Shown piece after piece: positions 6,781-14,674 of a stretch of 18,228 nucleotides of DNA; positions within the stretch are counted from its first letter, which is position 1; every line of letters begins with the position of its first letter. Below the pieces are notes generated by a model that saw nothing but the letters and a program-made list of their open reading frames with translations, ran no database searches and was not told the origin of the DNA. Origin of the DNA: Armatimonadota bacterium. GTDB lineage: Bacteria > Armatimonadota > Fimbriimonadia > Fimbriimonadales > ATM1. Position numbers and translations under genes: made by a program. Location: positions 1 to 18,228 of the forward strand of contig RFHN01000092.1 in the NCBI GenBank assembly GCA_003695835.1, read 5' to 3'.

Positions 6781-7651
6781 TCGCCTCGAGTTTGTTTTGG
6801 CGGAGGCGCTGGAGGCGATCCGGCGGAACGGTTGGATGGCGTTCGCCGCCATCAATACGACCGCGATCGCGTTGCTCGTGTTCGGCGGCCTGGCGTACGC
6901 CTACGTTGGAATCCAGAACCGATTAGCGGAGTTAGGGACCCAGTTCACCCTCATCGTTTCGATCAAGGATGGCGTGGGGATGGACGGAATCCATGAGATG
7001 GCGCAATACGCTCGAAAACTCCCGGGCGTGAAGCGCGTGGTCCACCTCCCGAAAGAAGAACACTGGAAAAAGGTGCTACAGAAGTACCCGGACATCAGTC
7101 GCGGAGCGAAGAATCCGTTCCCCGAGCAACTGTTGATCGAAATCGCCTCGATGGAGCAGGTGGATGCCGTTCGGGCCGCAATGGAGCGGCACCCGCTCTA
7201 TTGGCCGGAAAAGGGAATTCAGGACGCCAACCGCGAGCGGTTTCTTCTCCGAAAGCTGACCGACTTCGTGCATTTCGCCGGGGCGCTGCTGGTGCTCTTC
7301 ACGTTCCTCACCGCGGGAACCCTCATCTACAACACCGTCCACCTGGCGGTCATGGCTCGGAGGCAGGAGATCCACACGATGCGCCTCGTTGGAGCCAGCC
7401 ACGCGACGATTCGGTGGCCGTTCTTGCTCGAAGGGGGGATAGAGGGGATGCTGGGAGGCATTCTTGCCGGCTTCGCCCTTTGGGGCATTACGGCGTGGCT
7501 CTCCCGCCTCGTTGCCACCTATTCCCTCTTACAAATAGGGGGCGGGACGCCCGGATGGACCGGCGTTTGGTCCCTTGCGGCTCTCGGCGCGGCATTGGGT
7601 ATGCTCGCTGCGGGCCTCAGCGTCCGAAAATATCTCGGGGCGATACGATGA
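6773..7651 (+). CDS. ftsX: Cell division protein FtsX (permease-like)
   Basis: 292 residues with the FtsX plan: a cytoplasmic N-terminus, membrane helix near 22-45, an extracytoplasmic domain (about 50-165), then three helices near 168-190, 220-243 and 263-285. The FtsX hallmark after the second helix is clear: NTVHLAVMARRQEI (187-200), then MRLVGAS and PFLLEG, then a Gly-rich helix. FtsX couples the FtsE ATPase to an extracytoplasmic hydrolase by binding it through the extracellular loop. The start is supported by a GGAGGA site. It overlaps ftsE by eight bases and the downstream hydrolase gene by four (ATGA), so all three are very probably made together. Confidence 0.94.
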   Translation: MLDRLEFVLAEALEAIRRNGWMAFAAINTTAIALLVFGGLAYAYVGIQNRLAELGTQFTLIVSIKDGVGMDGIHEMAQYARKLPGVKRVVHLPKEEHWKKVLQKYPDISRGAKNPFPEQLLIEIASMEQVDAVRAAMERHPLYWPEKGIQDANRERFLLRKLTDFVHFAGALLVLFTFLTAGTLIYNTVHLAVMARRQEIHTMRLVGASHATIRWPFLLEGGIEGMLGGILAGFALWGITAWLSRLVATYSLLQIGGGTPGWTGVWSLAALGAALGMLAAGLSVRKYLGAIR

Positions 7652-8754
7652 AGGGGAAGTGGATAGTTTTGGCGACCACGCTGCTCGCCGTCTTTGCTGT
7701 CGGCCAAAGCGACAAGGCGACCCTGGAAAAGAAGCGCCGTGAGCTTTCCAATCAAAAGAGCGCCATCCGATCTGAGCTTCGGTCCGTCAAGCGCAAGCAA
7801 GCGGACGTCCTCGCCGACATCGCCAAGGTTGACGCCCAACTCGAGGACCTCGAGCGCCGAGTCGCCGAAACGAACCGGCGCCTTGCCGAGGCGGTGCGGA
7901 AGCGGGACGAAGTCTCCAACGAATTGAAGAGGGCGGAGCAGCAGCTGGACGCCACGAGCGAGGAGGCCGGGGAAAGAGTCTACGCCTATTACATGCGAGG
8001 GGAAACCAGCCCTCTCACTGCGTTCCTCGAGTCGGAGTCCCTGACGGACGCCGCGGAGCGCGCTTACGTCCTTCACCTACTTTCGCAGCAGGACAAGGAG
8101 CTCATCCAGAGGTTGGAGGAATACAAGCAGACGGTCGAACAGAAGAAGAAAGAGGCCGACATGCTTGTGAATCAGGTTTACGAGCTCAAGCGTCGTCAGA
8201 CCGCCTATCGGCAGGAGCTGACGCGGCACATGGCGCGCAAGCAATCCTTCCTTCGGGAGTATCGCGCGCAAGAGGATCAGCTGGAGGAGCAGCTGGACGA
8301 ACTGGAGCGCGAAAGCCAGGCGATCGCCGCCCAGCTTGCTCGGTACTATGGTTCTTCGACGAAGGTCCTATGGAGAGGGAAATTCCTCCAACCGGTTTCT
8401 GGAAGGATCTCCAGCGGGTTCGGGAATCGGTACCACCCCATTCTCAAGCGGAATCGTTTGCACGCCGGTGTGGACATCGCCGCGCCGACGGGGACGCCGA
8501 TTCGGGCCGCTGGTTCGGGTCGCGTGATCCGCGCGAGCTACTCGAGCGGATACGGAAACTGCGTCATCATTGACCACGGTGGCGGAGTCGCCACCCTCTA
8601 CGCCCATTGCAGCACCATCCTCGTCCGGGTAGGGCAGATGGTGGAGCAGGGCGACGTGATTGCCAAGGTCGGCTCGACCGGACTTGCGACCGGCCCTCAC
8701 CTGCACTGGGAGGTCCGAATCAACGGTCAGCCCGTAAATCCGCTCGGCAGGTAG
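7648..8754 (+). CDS. EnvC-like murein hydrolase, coiled coil plus active-type M23 (LytM) peptidase
   Basis: 368 residues. Residues 1-20 are a signal peptide (basic start, hydrophobic core, GQS at the end). Residues 22-232 are a long Lys/Glu/Arg-rich coiled coil with a central RVYAYYMRGETSPLTAFLES region (110-129) like that of EnvC and PcsB. Residues 246-368 form a peptidase M23 domain. Unlike E. coli EnvC, whose LytM domain is degenerate and only activates amidases, the zinc site here looks complete: His272 and Asp276 in HAGVD, His353 in HLHWE (351-355), with catalytic His320 in LYAH. It is therefore expected to cut peptidoglycan cross-links itself. The ATG overlaps the ftsX stop as ATGA; a longer upstream frame lies inside ftsX and was rejected. 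Partnership with FtsEX is inferred from the operon and from known FtsEX-EnvC/PcsB/RipC pairs. Confidence 0.93.
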   Translation: MKGKWIVLATTLLAVFAVGQSDKATLEKKRRELSNQKSAIRSELRSVKRKQADVLADIAKVDAQLEDLERRVAETNRRLAEAVRKRDEVSNELKRAEQQLDATSEEAGERVYAYYMRGETSPLTAFLESESLTDAAERAYVLHLLSQQDKELIQRLEEYKQTVEQKKKEADMLVNQVYELKRRQTAYRQELTRHMARKQSFLREYRAQEDQLEEQLDELERESQAIAAQLARYYGSSTKVLWRGKFLQPVSGRISSGFGNRYHPILKRNRLHAGVDIAAPTGTPIRAAGSGRVIRASYSSGYGNCVIIDHGGGVATLYAHCSTILVRVGQMVEQGDVIAKVGSTGLATGPHLHWEVRINGQPVNPLGR

Positions 8755-8786
8755 CTTTTGCGGGCACCTTTTGGGCTTGTCACCCG

Positions 8787-8792
8787 TATCTT
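8787..8792 (+). promoter_or_regulatory. Putative -10 element for the thioredoxin-fold protein gene
   Basis: TATCTT preceded by G, with exactly six bases between it and the ATG at 8799. There is no room for a Shine-Dalgarno leader, which suggests a leaderless mRNA. Confidence 0.5.
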
Positions 8793-8798
8793 CTTACG

Positions 8799-9353
8799 AT
8801 GAAACACCTTACATTCATCGTCAGCGCGACGGCCTTGGCTGCCGTGACAGCGTTTGCCATGCAGGAAGCCCTTCACCTGCCCGAGGGTTCGAAGGCGCCT
8901 GCGTTCGCTGGCAAGACGCACACGGGCAAGGATGTCTCGCTGCAATCACTCACGAAAGAAGGACCGGTCTTCGTCGTGTTCTGGAAGGAGCGCTGCCCCC
9001 ACAATCCGAAGGCAAGCGCCCTCTTCAACAGCCTGTACAAGGCGTACGAAGGCAAGGTCAACATGGTCGGCATCGTGGCGACCTCGGAGGAGAAGCTGGG
9101 CGATTGGGCGAAGCAGTTCAACAACGCCTATCCACTTCTTGCCGACAGTAGCCGCAAGCTGATCAACGACTACAAGCTCGTCTTTTCGATCTGCACCTTC
9201 CAAATCGGCAAAGACGGCACCATCGAAAAGGTCTTCCCGGGCTACGGGGCGGACTCGATGAACGCACTGAACGCGGCGATGGCTGCGGCGGCTGGGACGA
9301 AACCGGCCAACGTGGACCTGAGCGCGGCACCCACAAAACTCACATGGGGGTGA
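8799..9353 (+). CDS. Exported redoxin/TlpA-like thioredoxin-fold protein with a CPHN active site
   Basis: 184 residues. An N-terminal signal peptide (residues 1-20, LAAVTAFA before MQEA) exports it. The body reads as an AhpC-TSA/TlpA-type fold: GSKAPAFAGKTHTGKDVSL (30-48), then VFVVFWKERCPHNP (57-70), GIVATSEE, and FQIGKDGTIEKVFPGY. The usual CxxC is replaced by CPHN (Cys66 to Asn69), leaving one cysteine in the active-site loop. A second cysteine, Cys132, sits in FSICTFQIG, next to where the cis-proline (PT.F) normally is. It could be a one-cysteine peroxiredoxin-like or thiol-sensing protein, or an inactive relative; substrate and partners are unknown. I chose the ATG at 8799, which lies in the gap after the hydrolase; a longer frame would start inside that gene. 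It is terminated by a clear hairpin. Confidence 0.82.
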   Translation: MKHLTFIVSATALAAVTAFAMQEALHLPEGSKAPAFAGKTHTGKDVSLQSLTKEGPVFVVFWKERCPHNPKASALFNSLYKAYEGKVNMVGIVATSEEKLGDWAKQFNNAYPLLADSSRKLINDYKLVFSICTFQIGKDGTIEKVFPGYGADSMNALNAAMAAAAGTKPANVDLSAAPTKLTWG

Positions 9354-9367
9354 GCGTTCTAACAACC

Positions 9368-9385
9368 GTTCCCTGGTCAGGGAAC
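9368..9385. repeat. Perfect 8-bp inverted repeat (GTTCCCTG-GT-CAGGGAAC)
   Basis: The two arms are exact complements separated by GT. As RNA it would fold with a seven-pair stem and GGTC tetraloop. It lies 14 bases after the stop of the redoxin gene and just before the intrinsic terminator. A related sequence, GGTCAGGAACCG, recurs at 9429-9440 on the other side of the terminator. It may be an mRNA 3'-end stabiliser or an operator; its role is unknown. Confidence 0.6.
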
Positions 9386-9398
9386 CAAACTCGAAGGT

Positions 9399-9427
9399 GA
9401 GGGCGCATCGTGGCGCCCTCTTTTCTT
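9399..9427 (+). terminator. Rho-independent terminator after the redoxin gene
   Basis: A perfect eight-base-pair stem, GAGGGCGC and GCGCCCTC, with loop ATCGTG is followed at once by TTTTCTT. This is the only textbook intrinsic terminator I see in the window. Confidence 0.88.
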
Positions 9428-9458
9428 AGGTCAGGAACCGTTTGCCGGCGGAGACGGG

Positions 9459-9464
9459 TATCTT
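9459..9464 (+). promoter_or_regulatory. Putative -10 element for the VPS10-like protein gene
   Basis: TATCTT preceded by G, identical in its core to the element before the redoxin gene, here 12 bases before the ATG at 9477. The leader would be only about five bases. Confidence 0.4.
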
Positions 9465-9476
9465 GCCACAGGGACT

Positions 9477-12400
9477 ATGCGCAAGACACCGCTACTTCTT
9501 ACTCTCGCTCTTGTTGTTTCGACTGTCGCCTCGGCGCAGGTCAATCCCAAGCTGTTCGACGGGCTCCGCTGGAGAGAGATCGGACCCTTCCGGGGAGGGC
9601 GCTCGTGCGCGGTCGCGGGCACCGTCCAACGACCCGACCACTTCTTCATGGGCGCGACCGGCGGCGGCGTCTGGAAGACGGAAGACGGCGGCGAGACTTG
9701 GAAGAACGTCTCGGACGGATTCTTCCAAACTGGCTCCGTTGGCTCGATTGACGTTAGTCGGACGAATCCGGACATCGTATACGTCGGCATGGGAGAGACC
9801 GAGCTAAGGGGCAACGTCTCGCATGGCGATGGGGTTTACAAGTCTACGGACGGAGGAAAGACCTGGACGAACGTCGGCCTTCGCGAGACCCTGCACATCG
9901 CCCGCGTTCGGATCCACCCGAAGAACCCAGACATCGTCTACGTCGCGGCCCTCGGTCACGTCTACGGCCCGAACCCGGAGCGCGGCGTCTTCAAGACCAC
10001 CGACGGCGGTAAGACCTGGCAACGGATCCTGTTCGTCAGCGAACGCGCCGGCGCGGTTGACCTCTGCATCGATCCCAATCAACCTGAGACGATCTTTGCC
10101 GCGACCTGGGAAGCCTGGCGCACGCCTTACTCGCTGAACAGCGGCGGGCCGGGCAGCCGCCTCTTCAAGAGCACGGACGGCGGCAAGACCTGGACCGACA
10201 TCTCTCGCAACCCTGGCCTGCCGAAAGGAATTCTCGGAAAGATCGGCGTCGCCGTCTCGCCTGCAGACTCCAATCGCGTCTACGCGATCGTCGAAGCCGA
10301 GGACGGCGGAATCTTCCGGTCGGACGACGGAGGCGCGACCTGGACCCTCATGAACGACGACCGGAACTACCGCCAGCGCGCCTTCTACTACACCAGAATC
10401 TATGCCGACCCGAAAGATCGCGACAAGGTCTATGTTCTCAACGTCGGTTTCTACCGCTCGACCGACGGCGGCAAGACGTTCCGTCCGATTCGCGTGCCCC
10501 ATAGCGACAATCACGACCTGTGGATTCATCCCGAGAACACGGACATCATGATCAACGCCAACGACGGCGGCGCGAACGTCACGAAAAATGGCGGCCAAAC
10601 GTGGACGGAACAGGACTTCCCGACGGCGCAGTTCTATCACGTTTCAACCGATAACGCCTTTCCCTACAATGTCCTGGGGGCGCAACAGGACAACAGCACG
10701 GTTCGCATCCCCAGTCGCACGACAGGTCCGGGCATCCGCCGGGAGGACTGGACCTCGACCGCAGGCGGCGAGAGCGGGTACGTGGTTGCCAAGCCGGACG
10801 ACCCCGACATCGTTCTGGGCGGCAGCTATGGCGGTCTCTTGGAGGCGCAATTCCACCGGCTCGGCATCTCCCGCAATATCAGCCCCTGGCCGGACAACCC
10901 GATGGGACACGGCGCGATTGACCTGAAACATCGCTTCCAATGGACCTTCCCGATCGTGTTTAGCGTCCACGACCCGAACGTTGTCTACACAAGCTCTCAG
11001 TATCTTCTGAAGAGTACGAATCTTGGTCAGTCGTGGCAGATCATCAGCCCGGATCTGACGCGGAACGATCCCCGCACGTTGCAGCCGAGCGGAGGTCCGA
11101 TCACGAAAGACAACACGAGTGTGGAGTACTATGCCACGATCTTCACGATTGCCGAGTCGCCGCGCAACCCGCGCGTCATCTGGTGCGGTTCGGACGATGG
11201 CTTGGTGCACATAACGCGGAACGGTGGCAGCACCTGGACGAACGTCACTCCCGCCCAAATGCCCGAGTGGGGGCTTTGCAGCATCCTGGAGGCTTCGCCC
11301 CACGAGGAAGGCACTGCCTACCTCGCCGTGGACAATCACGAAAACGACGACTTCACGCCATACATCTTCAAGACCACTGACTACGGACGCACCTGGACGA
11401 AAATCGTGAACGGCCTGCCCGCGGACAGCTTCGTCCGCGTGGTGCGCGAGGATCCGGTGCGCAAGGGGCTGCTGTTCTGCGGCACTGAAGCGCACGGCGT
11501 GTTCGTCAGCTTTGACGGCGGGGAGCACTGGCAGTCGATCCGCCTCAACCTTCCGATCGTTCCCATCCATGACCTCGTCATCAAAGACAACGATGTCGTC
11601 GTGGCGACGCACGGTCGTTCCTTCTGGATCCTGGACGACATTAGCCCGCTTCGGGAGGTTGCCTCCGTAGACCCGAATGTCCCTGCTTACCTGTTCCGAC
11701 CGGCGGACCAACCACTCTTGCGGTGGGGCAGTGACGGCGGACCTACGGATGGCGACAATCCGATGAGCGGCATCGTGATCAGCTACTACCTCCGCGACCG
11801 ATTCGACCAAGTTCGATTGGAAATCCTTGACAAAGACGGGACCGTCGTCGGCCGAGGCACCGCCTTGCCATCCGGCGCAGGTTGGCACCGCGTCTCGGTC
11901 ACCAACCTGTCATATCCTTCGTTCCGCGGATTCGAGGGGATGATCCTTTGGGCTGCCGGTCCGCGGCCGGTCGAGGCGCCACCGGGCGAGTACCGAGTGC
12001 GCCTGACGGTCGGGGATCGCGTCCTGGAACGCCCCTTCCGCTTGCTGAAGGATCCGCGCACGCCCGCCACCGAACAGGACCTCGTGGACCGCTTCACCTT
12101 CACGATGAAGGTGGTGGACGCAACCAACCGAGCGAATGACGCTGTCGTCCTGATTCGCGACCTGCGGTCTCAAGTCGAAGATCGGCTCTCCAAGACGAAT
12201 GACACGGCTGTCGCGCGGGCCGCGGAAGCGTTCGTCAAGGCGATCACGGCTGTCGAGGAAGAGCTCTACCAAACGAAGAACCGAAGCGGCCAGGACCCGC
12301 TTAACTATCCGATCAAGCTGAACAACCGCATCGCGGCTCTCATCGGCGTCGTCCAAGGAAGCCCGTTCCGACCGACGGATCAGGCCGTGGCCGTCTTCGC

Positions 12401-12539
12401 CGAGCTGTCCCGGCTCTTGGACGCGGAGCTGCGCAAGCTGGATACCGCTCTCGACCGCGATCTTTCCGCCCTGAACCGCGAGCTTGCGAGGGTCGGCCTC
12501 GAGGCGGTCGTTCCGCGGCCCCGCCAGGGAGACGGCTAA
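9477..12539 (+). CDS. Secreted sortilin/VPS10-like Asp-box beta-propeller protein
   Basis: 1020 residues. A signal peptide is clear (MRKT start, hydrophobic core, VASA-Q cleavage near residue 20). Asp-box/BNR motifs of the form S/T-x-DGG-x-TW recur at about residues 68-75, 123-130, 174-181, 232-239, 282-289, 328-335, 369-376, 513-520, 580-587, 633-640 and 678-685, with the alternating phrase NPDIVYV between several of them. This is the pattern of the VPS10/sortilin-type ten-bladed propeller, often auto-named glycosyl hydrolase in bacteria without proof of activity. From about 730 the propeller gives way to a beta-rich segment (about 765-870) and then a helical, charged C-terminal region (about 880-1015). 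The true substrate is unknown; a carbohydrate or protein-binding role outside the cytoplasm is plausible. It is a single-gene unit facing the gene at 12597. Confidence 0.9.
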   Translation: MRKTPLLLTLALVVSTVASAQVNPKLFDGLRWREIGPFRGGRSCAVAGTVQRPDHFFMGATGGGVWKTEDGGETWKNVSDGFFQTGSVGSIDVSRTNPDIVYVGMGETELRGNVSHGDGVYKSTDGGKTWTNVGLRETLHIARVRIHPKNPDIVYVAALGHVYGPNPERGVFKTTDGGKTWQRILFVSERAGAVDLCIDPNQPETIFAATWEAWRTPYSLNSGGPGSRLFKSTDGGKTWTDISRNPGLPKGILGKIGVAVSPADSNRVYAIVEAEDGGIFRSDDGGATWTLMNDDRNYRQRAFYYTRIYADPKDRDKVYVLNVGFYRSTDGGKTFRPIRVPHSDNHDLWIHPENTDIMINANDGGANVTKNGGQTWTEQDFPTAQFYHVSTDNAFPYNVLGAQQDNSTVRIPSRTTGPGIRREDWTSTAGGESGYVVAKPDDPDIVLGGSYGGLLEAQFHRLGISRNISPWPDNPMGHGAIDLKHRFQWTFPIVFSVHDPNVVYTSSQYLLKSTNLGQSWQIISPDLTRNDPRTLQPSGGPITKDNTSVEYYATIFTIAESPRNPRVIWCGSDDGLVHITRNGGSTWTNVTPAQMPEWGLCSILEASPHEEGTAYLAVDNHENDDFTPYIFKTTDYGRTWTKIVNGLPADSFVRVVREDPVRKGLLFCGTEAHGVFVSFDGGEHWQSIRLNLPIVPIHDLVIKDNDVVVATHGRSFWILDDISPLREVASVDPNVPAYLFRPADQPLLRWGSDGGPTDGDNPMSGIVISYYLRDRFDQVRLEILDKDGTVVGRGTALPSGAGWHRVSVTNLSYPSFRGFEGMILWAAGPRPVEAPPGEYRVRLTVGDRVLERPFRLLKDPRTPATEQDLVDRFTFTMKVVDATNRANDAVVLIRDLRSQVEDRLSKTNDTAVARAAEAFVKAITAVEEELYQTKNRSGQDPLNYPIKLNNRIAALIGVVQGSPFRPTDQAVAVFAELSRLLDAELRKLDTALDRDLSALNRELARVGLEAVVPRPRQGDG

Positions 12540-12557
12540 CCTCGATCCAAGCGATGG

Positions 12558-12591
12558 GTGAGGCTGGGCGCGCTGGGGCACCCAGCCTCAC
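12558..12591. terminator. 11-bp perfect hairpin between convergent genes
   Basis: GTGAGGCTGGG (12558-12568) and CCCAGCCTCAC (12581-12591) are exact complements around a 12-base loop, lying 18 bases after one stop and six before the other. It can end transcripts from both sides, but neither strand has a run of Ts after the stem, so it may be a processing or stability hairpin instead. Confidence 0.6.
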
Positions 12592-12596
12592 TTCGC

Positions 12597-14570
12597 TTAG
12601 CGCAGCAGTCGCCAGTAGCCGAGGTCGTAGCGGGATCCCCAAGCGACGAATGTCACGCCGCGGTCATGGAAACCGAGCCGGGCGCGGACCTCGAGCGTTC
12701 CGTTTGCGATGAAGCGGCCCGCGTTGGAAGTAACGGAGGCGGACTGCACCGAATCAGACGCCGTACCGTTTCGCTCGGCGACGACCTCCCACTGGTTCGT
12801 ATCGAAGTTCCAGAACTCGATTCGCTCGAGGGTCGGTGCGCCGCTGGTGGCAGCTTCGAGGACAAACTGCAGGGCGCGAGGATTGTCCGCCAGCGCGGTG
12901 CCGCTGACAACAATCTCGGCGCTTGCCTCTGCCACGCTCGTGGGACGACGAGCCTCCACCTCTACGTAGGCGCCGTCGTTCGCGTGCAAGTCGGCAGCGC
13001 TACCGGTAACGAGCGAGCCGCGCGTAACTTGGAAAGAGGTGGGAAGGACCTTTTCGCCCACCTGGAGACTTTGGATCCAGGTCGCCCAGCCGTTGACAGC
13101 CTGATCGGAGTACTCTCCTACAGCCCAAAAGGTGGTATAGTCGCTCGGATCCACGCCGATGGCGTAATAGTCACCCCAACGTCCATTCGCGCCACGATCT
13201 CCAACGCGCGCCTGGATTAGTGGCCCCATCGTGCCCAGTGGATCGAGGATCGTCCGCGAAGTCATTTGCATGGACACGTACTCGGTGGCGCTGCTTCTTG
13301 CCACCACGAGACCCACATCGCCGAGCACGTTTTCCGCAAGCGCGGGGAAAAAGGTGTAGATCCCCGATCCCGGATCCACCGTGCCGACTTGGGAAAGGGA
13401 GGGCGTTCCCGAATCGGGCCAACCGTTCGTGTTGAACAGATACCATCTCGCCTTCACGGCCGAGTTCACGACGACCGGATGCGCGACGTAGAGGCGCCCC
13501 TCGCGCCAAGACACGTTGAAGACGCGTCCGTCCAGAGGATCCACGCCGCCACCCCCCAGATTGGGCACGGAGTTCCGAGACGGGGAGGAAAAGCCCGGTA
13601 TCGAGACGGTCGTCGTGACCAGCGTGGGCGTGCCCGCCGGGTTCCGAATCGCGTAGAGTCGCATGGAGCTGCTGCTTCCGATGCTCGCGTAGTATCCTGC
13701 AGGGCTGTTCCCCAAGTGGTGCCCCGCTTGAGCGGAGAAACTGTTTCCATATCGCAAGTCTGTGAAAACGACTGGGTCTCCCGAAAGCATGGGCGCCTTC
13801 TTGAAGACGCGGAACAGGATGCCCGCTGTACCGTTGCCCGACCCGTTGAGCCGGAACAGGTTTCCGCCAGTGTAATAGGCGTCCTGATCAAACCCGAAAG
13901 AGGGGTAATCCACCCAGTAGTTCGCACTGCCAACAGGAACGACGGCCGAGGTTCGGTACTTGTACCAAATGCCGTGGGGATTGTCATCGTCCGACACCGC
14001 AATGTCAATCCAGGCGGTATTCGGCTGATAGACCTCGATGGCGACCACGACGAAGCGCCCCGCCTCTGAATCGTAGAGCACCTTCGGGTCAACGACGAAG
14101 GAACCGGCTCCGACCGGTTCGAAGAACCCCGGATTTCCGCGGTTGTCGAGGTCCACCGCAAACTCCAACGTGCCGCTCTTGCTATAGAACGCAATACTCG
14201 CGTTGACGGTCTCGACAATGTGGTTGGGCCCGACGGCGATCGTCGGGTCGGGCGGCGTATACCGCGTTTGCGCAATTCCGGCAAAACCGGTCGAACTCAT
14301 CGCCCACACGGATCGCTCTCGGGAGGATGCGGGCGGAACGAAGACCGTGCTCGGTTTGCCCACGCCGAACGCATTCGCACCGGCGTGGTACGGTCCTTCC
14401 GTGATCGGCCCCTTCCAAGGCCAAGTCTTTTGGATTTGAGGTTGGGCCGATCGTGTGTCGTAGATCTCGGCTTTCACGACGCCCGTCCGGAAGGGGCGAA
14501 TCACCTCTTCTTTTCCGATCGTCGGCGCCTGCGCCAAAAGCAATGAGCTGAGTATCCAGGTTAGAGTCAT
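12597..14570 (-). CDS. Secreted protein of unknown function, predicted beta-propeller plus C-terminal beta domain (657 aa)
   Basis: The N-terminus MTLTWILSSLLLAQAP looks like a short signal peptide. Residues 107-134 (PDPTIAVGPNHIVETVNASI and the following FYSKSG) and 464-482 (RWGDYYAIGVDPSDYTTFW) are phrases I associate with a group of large secreted bacterial proteins that lack an assigned function; the body between is rich in aromatic, Gly and Asn residues with regular beta-strand spacing, consistent with a propeller. Residues about 511-657 look like a separate beta-sandwich. I see no catalytic signature, no membrane anchor and no sorting tail. I chose the ATG at 14570 because it begins the signal peptide and has AGGA seven bases upstream; a 24-codon longer version would add a non-signal stretch. 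It converges with the VPS10-like gene and diverges from the Nif3-like gene. Confidence 0.8.
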   Translation of the reverse strand: MTLTWILSSLLLAQAPTIGKEEVIRPFRTGVVKAEIYDTRSAQPQIQKTWPWKGPITEGPYHAGANAFGVGKPSTVFVPPASSRERSVWAMSSTGFAGIAQTRYTPPDPTIAVGPNHIVETVNASIAFYSKSGTLEFAVDLDNRGNPGFFEPVGAGSFVVDPKVLYDSEAGRFVVVAIEVYQPNTAWIDIAVSDDDNPHGIWYKYRTSAVVPVGSANYWVDYPSFGFDQDAYYTGGNLFRLNGSGNGTAGILFRVFKKAPMLSGDPVVFTDLRYGNSFSAQAGHHLGNSPAGYYASIGSSSSMRLYAIRNPAGTPTLVTTTVSIPGFSSPSRNSVPNLGGGGVDPLDGRVFNVSWREGRLYVAHPVVVNSAVKARWYLFNTNGWPDSGTPSLSQVGTVDPGSGIYTFFPALAENVLGDVGLVVARSSATEYVSMQMTSRTILDPLGTMGPLIQARVGDRGANGRWGDYYAIGVDPSDYTTFWAVGEYSDQAVNGWATWIQSLQVGEKVLPTSFQVTRGSLVTGSAADLHANDGAYVEVEARRPTSVAEASAEIVVSGTALADNPRALQFVLEAATSGAPTLERIEFWNFDTNQWEVVAERNGTASDSVQSASVTSNAGRFIANGTLEVRARLGFHDRGVTFVAWGSRYDLGYWRLLR

Positions 14571-14661
14571 CGTTGTGTCCTCGTATCGTAGAAGACGGGC
14601 AAAACCAGCGGAATCGTTGGCTCCCAAGGGCAAACCAGGCAAGGAACAGGGGAAGGCTGTG

Positions 14662-14667
14662 TAAACT
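14662..14667 (+). promoter_or_regulatory. Putative -10 element for the Nif3-like gene
   Basis: TAAACT with seven bases between it and the ATG at 14675. No ribosome site fits in between, suggesting a leaderless transcript. Confidence 0.5.
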
Positions 14668-14674
14668 CCTCCGC

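Noticed and set aside
7201..7647. 149-codon N-terminal extension of the M23 hydrolase frame
   Set aside because: It overlaps ftsX in another frame; a signal peptide begins exactly at the ATG at 7648.
9846..10480. Repeated DNA similar to GACGGCGGCAAGACCTGG
   Set aside because: The repeats are the codons of the Asp-box motifs, irregularly spaced, and are explained by the protein repeat rather than by a DNA element or CRISPR.
10644..11888. Open frame of 414 codons on the minus strand
   Set aside because: It is antisense to the Asp-box propeller gene and has no recognisable domain, start signal or neighbour.
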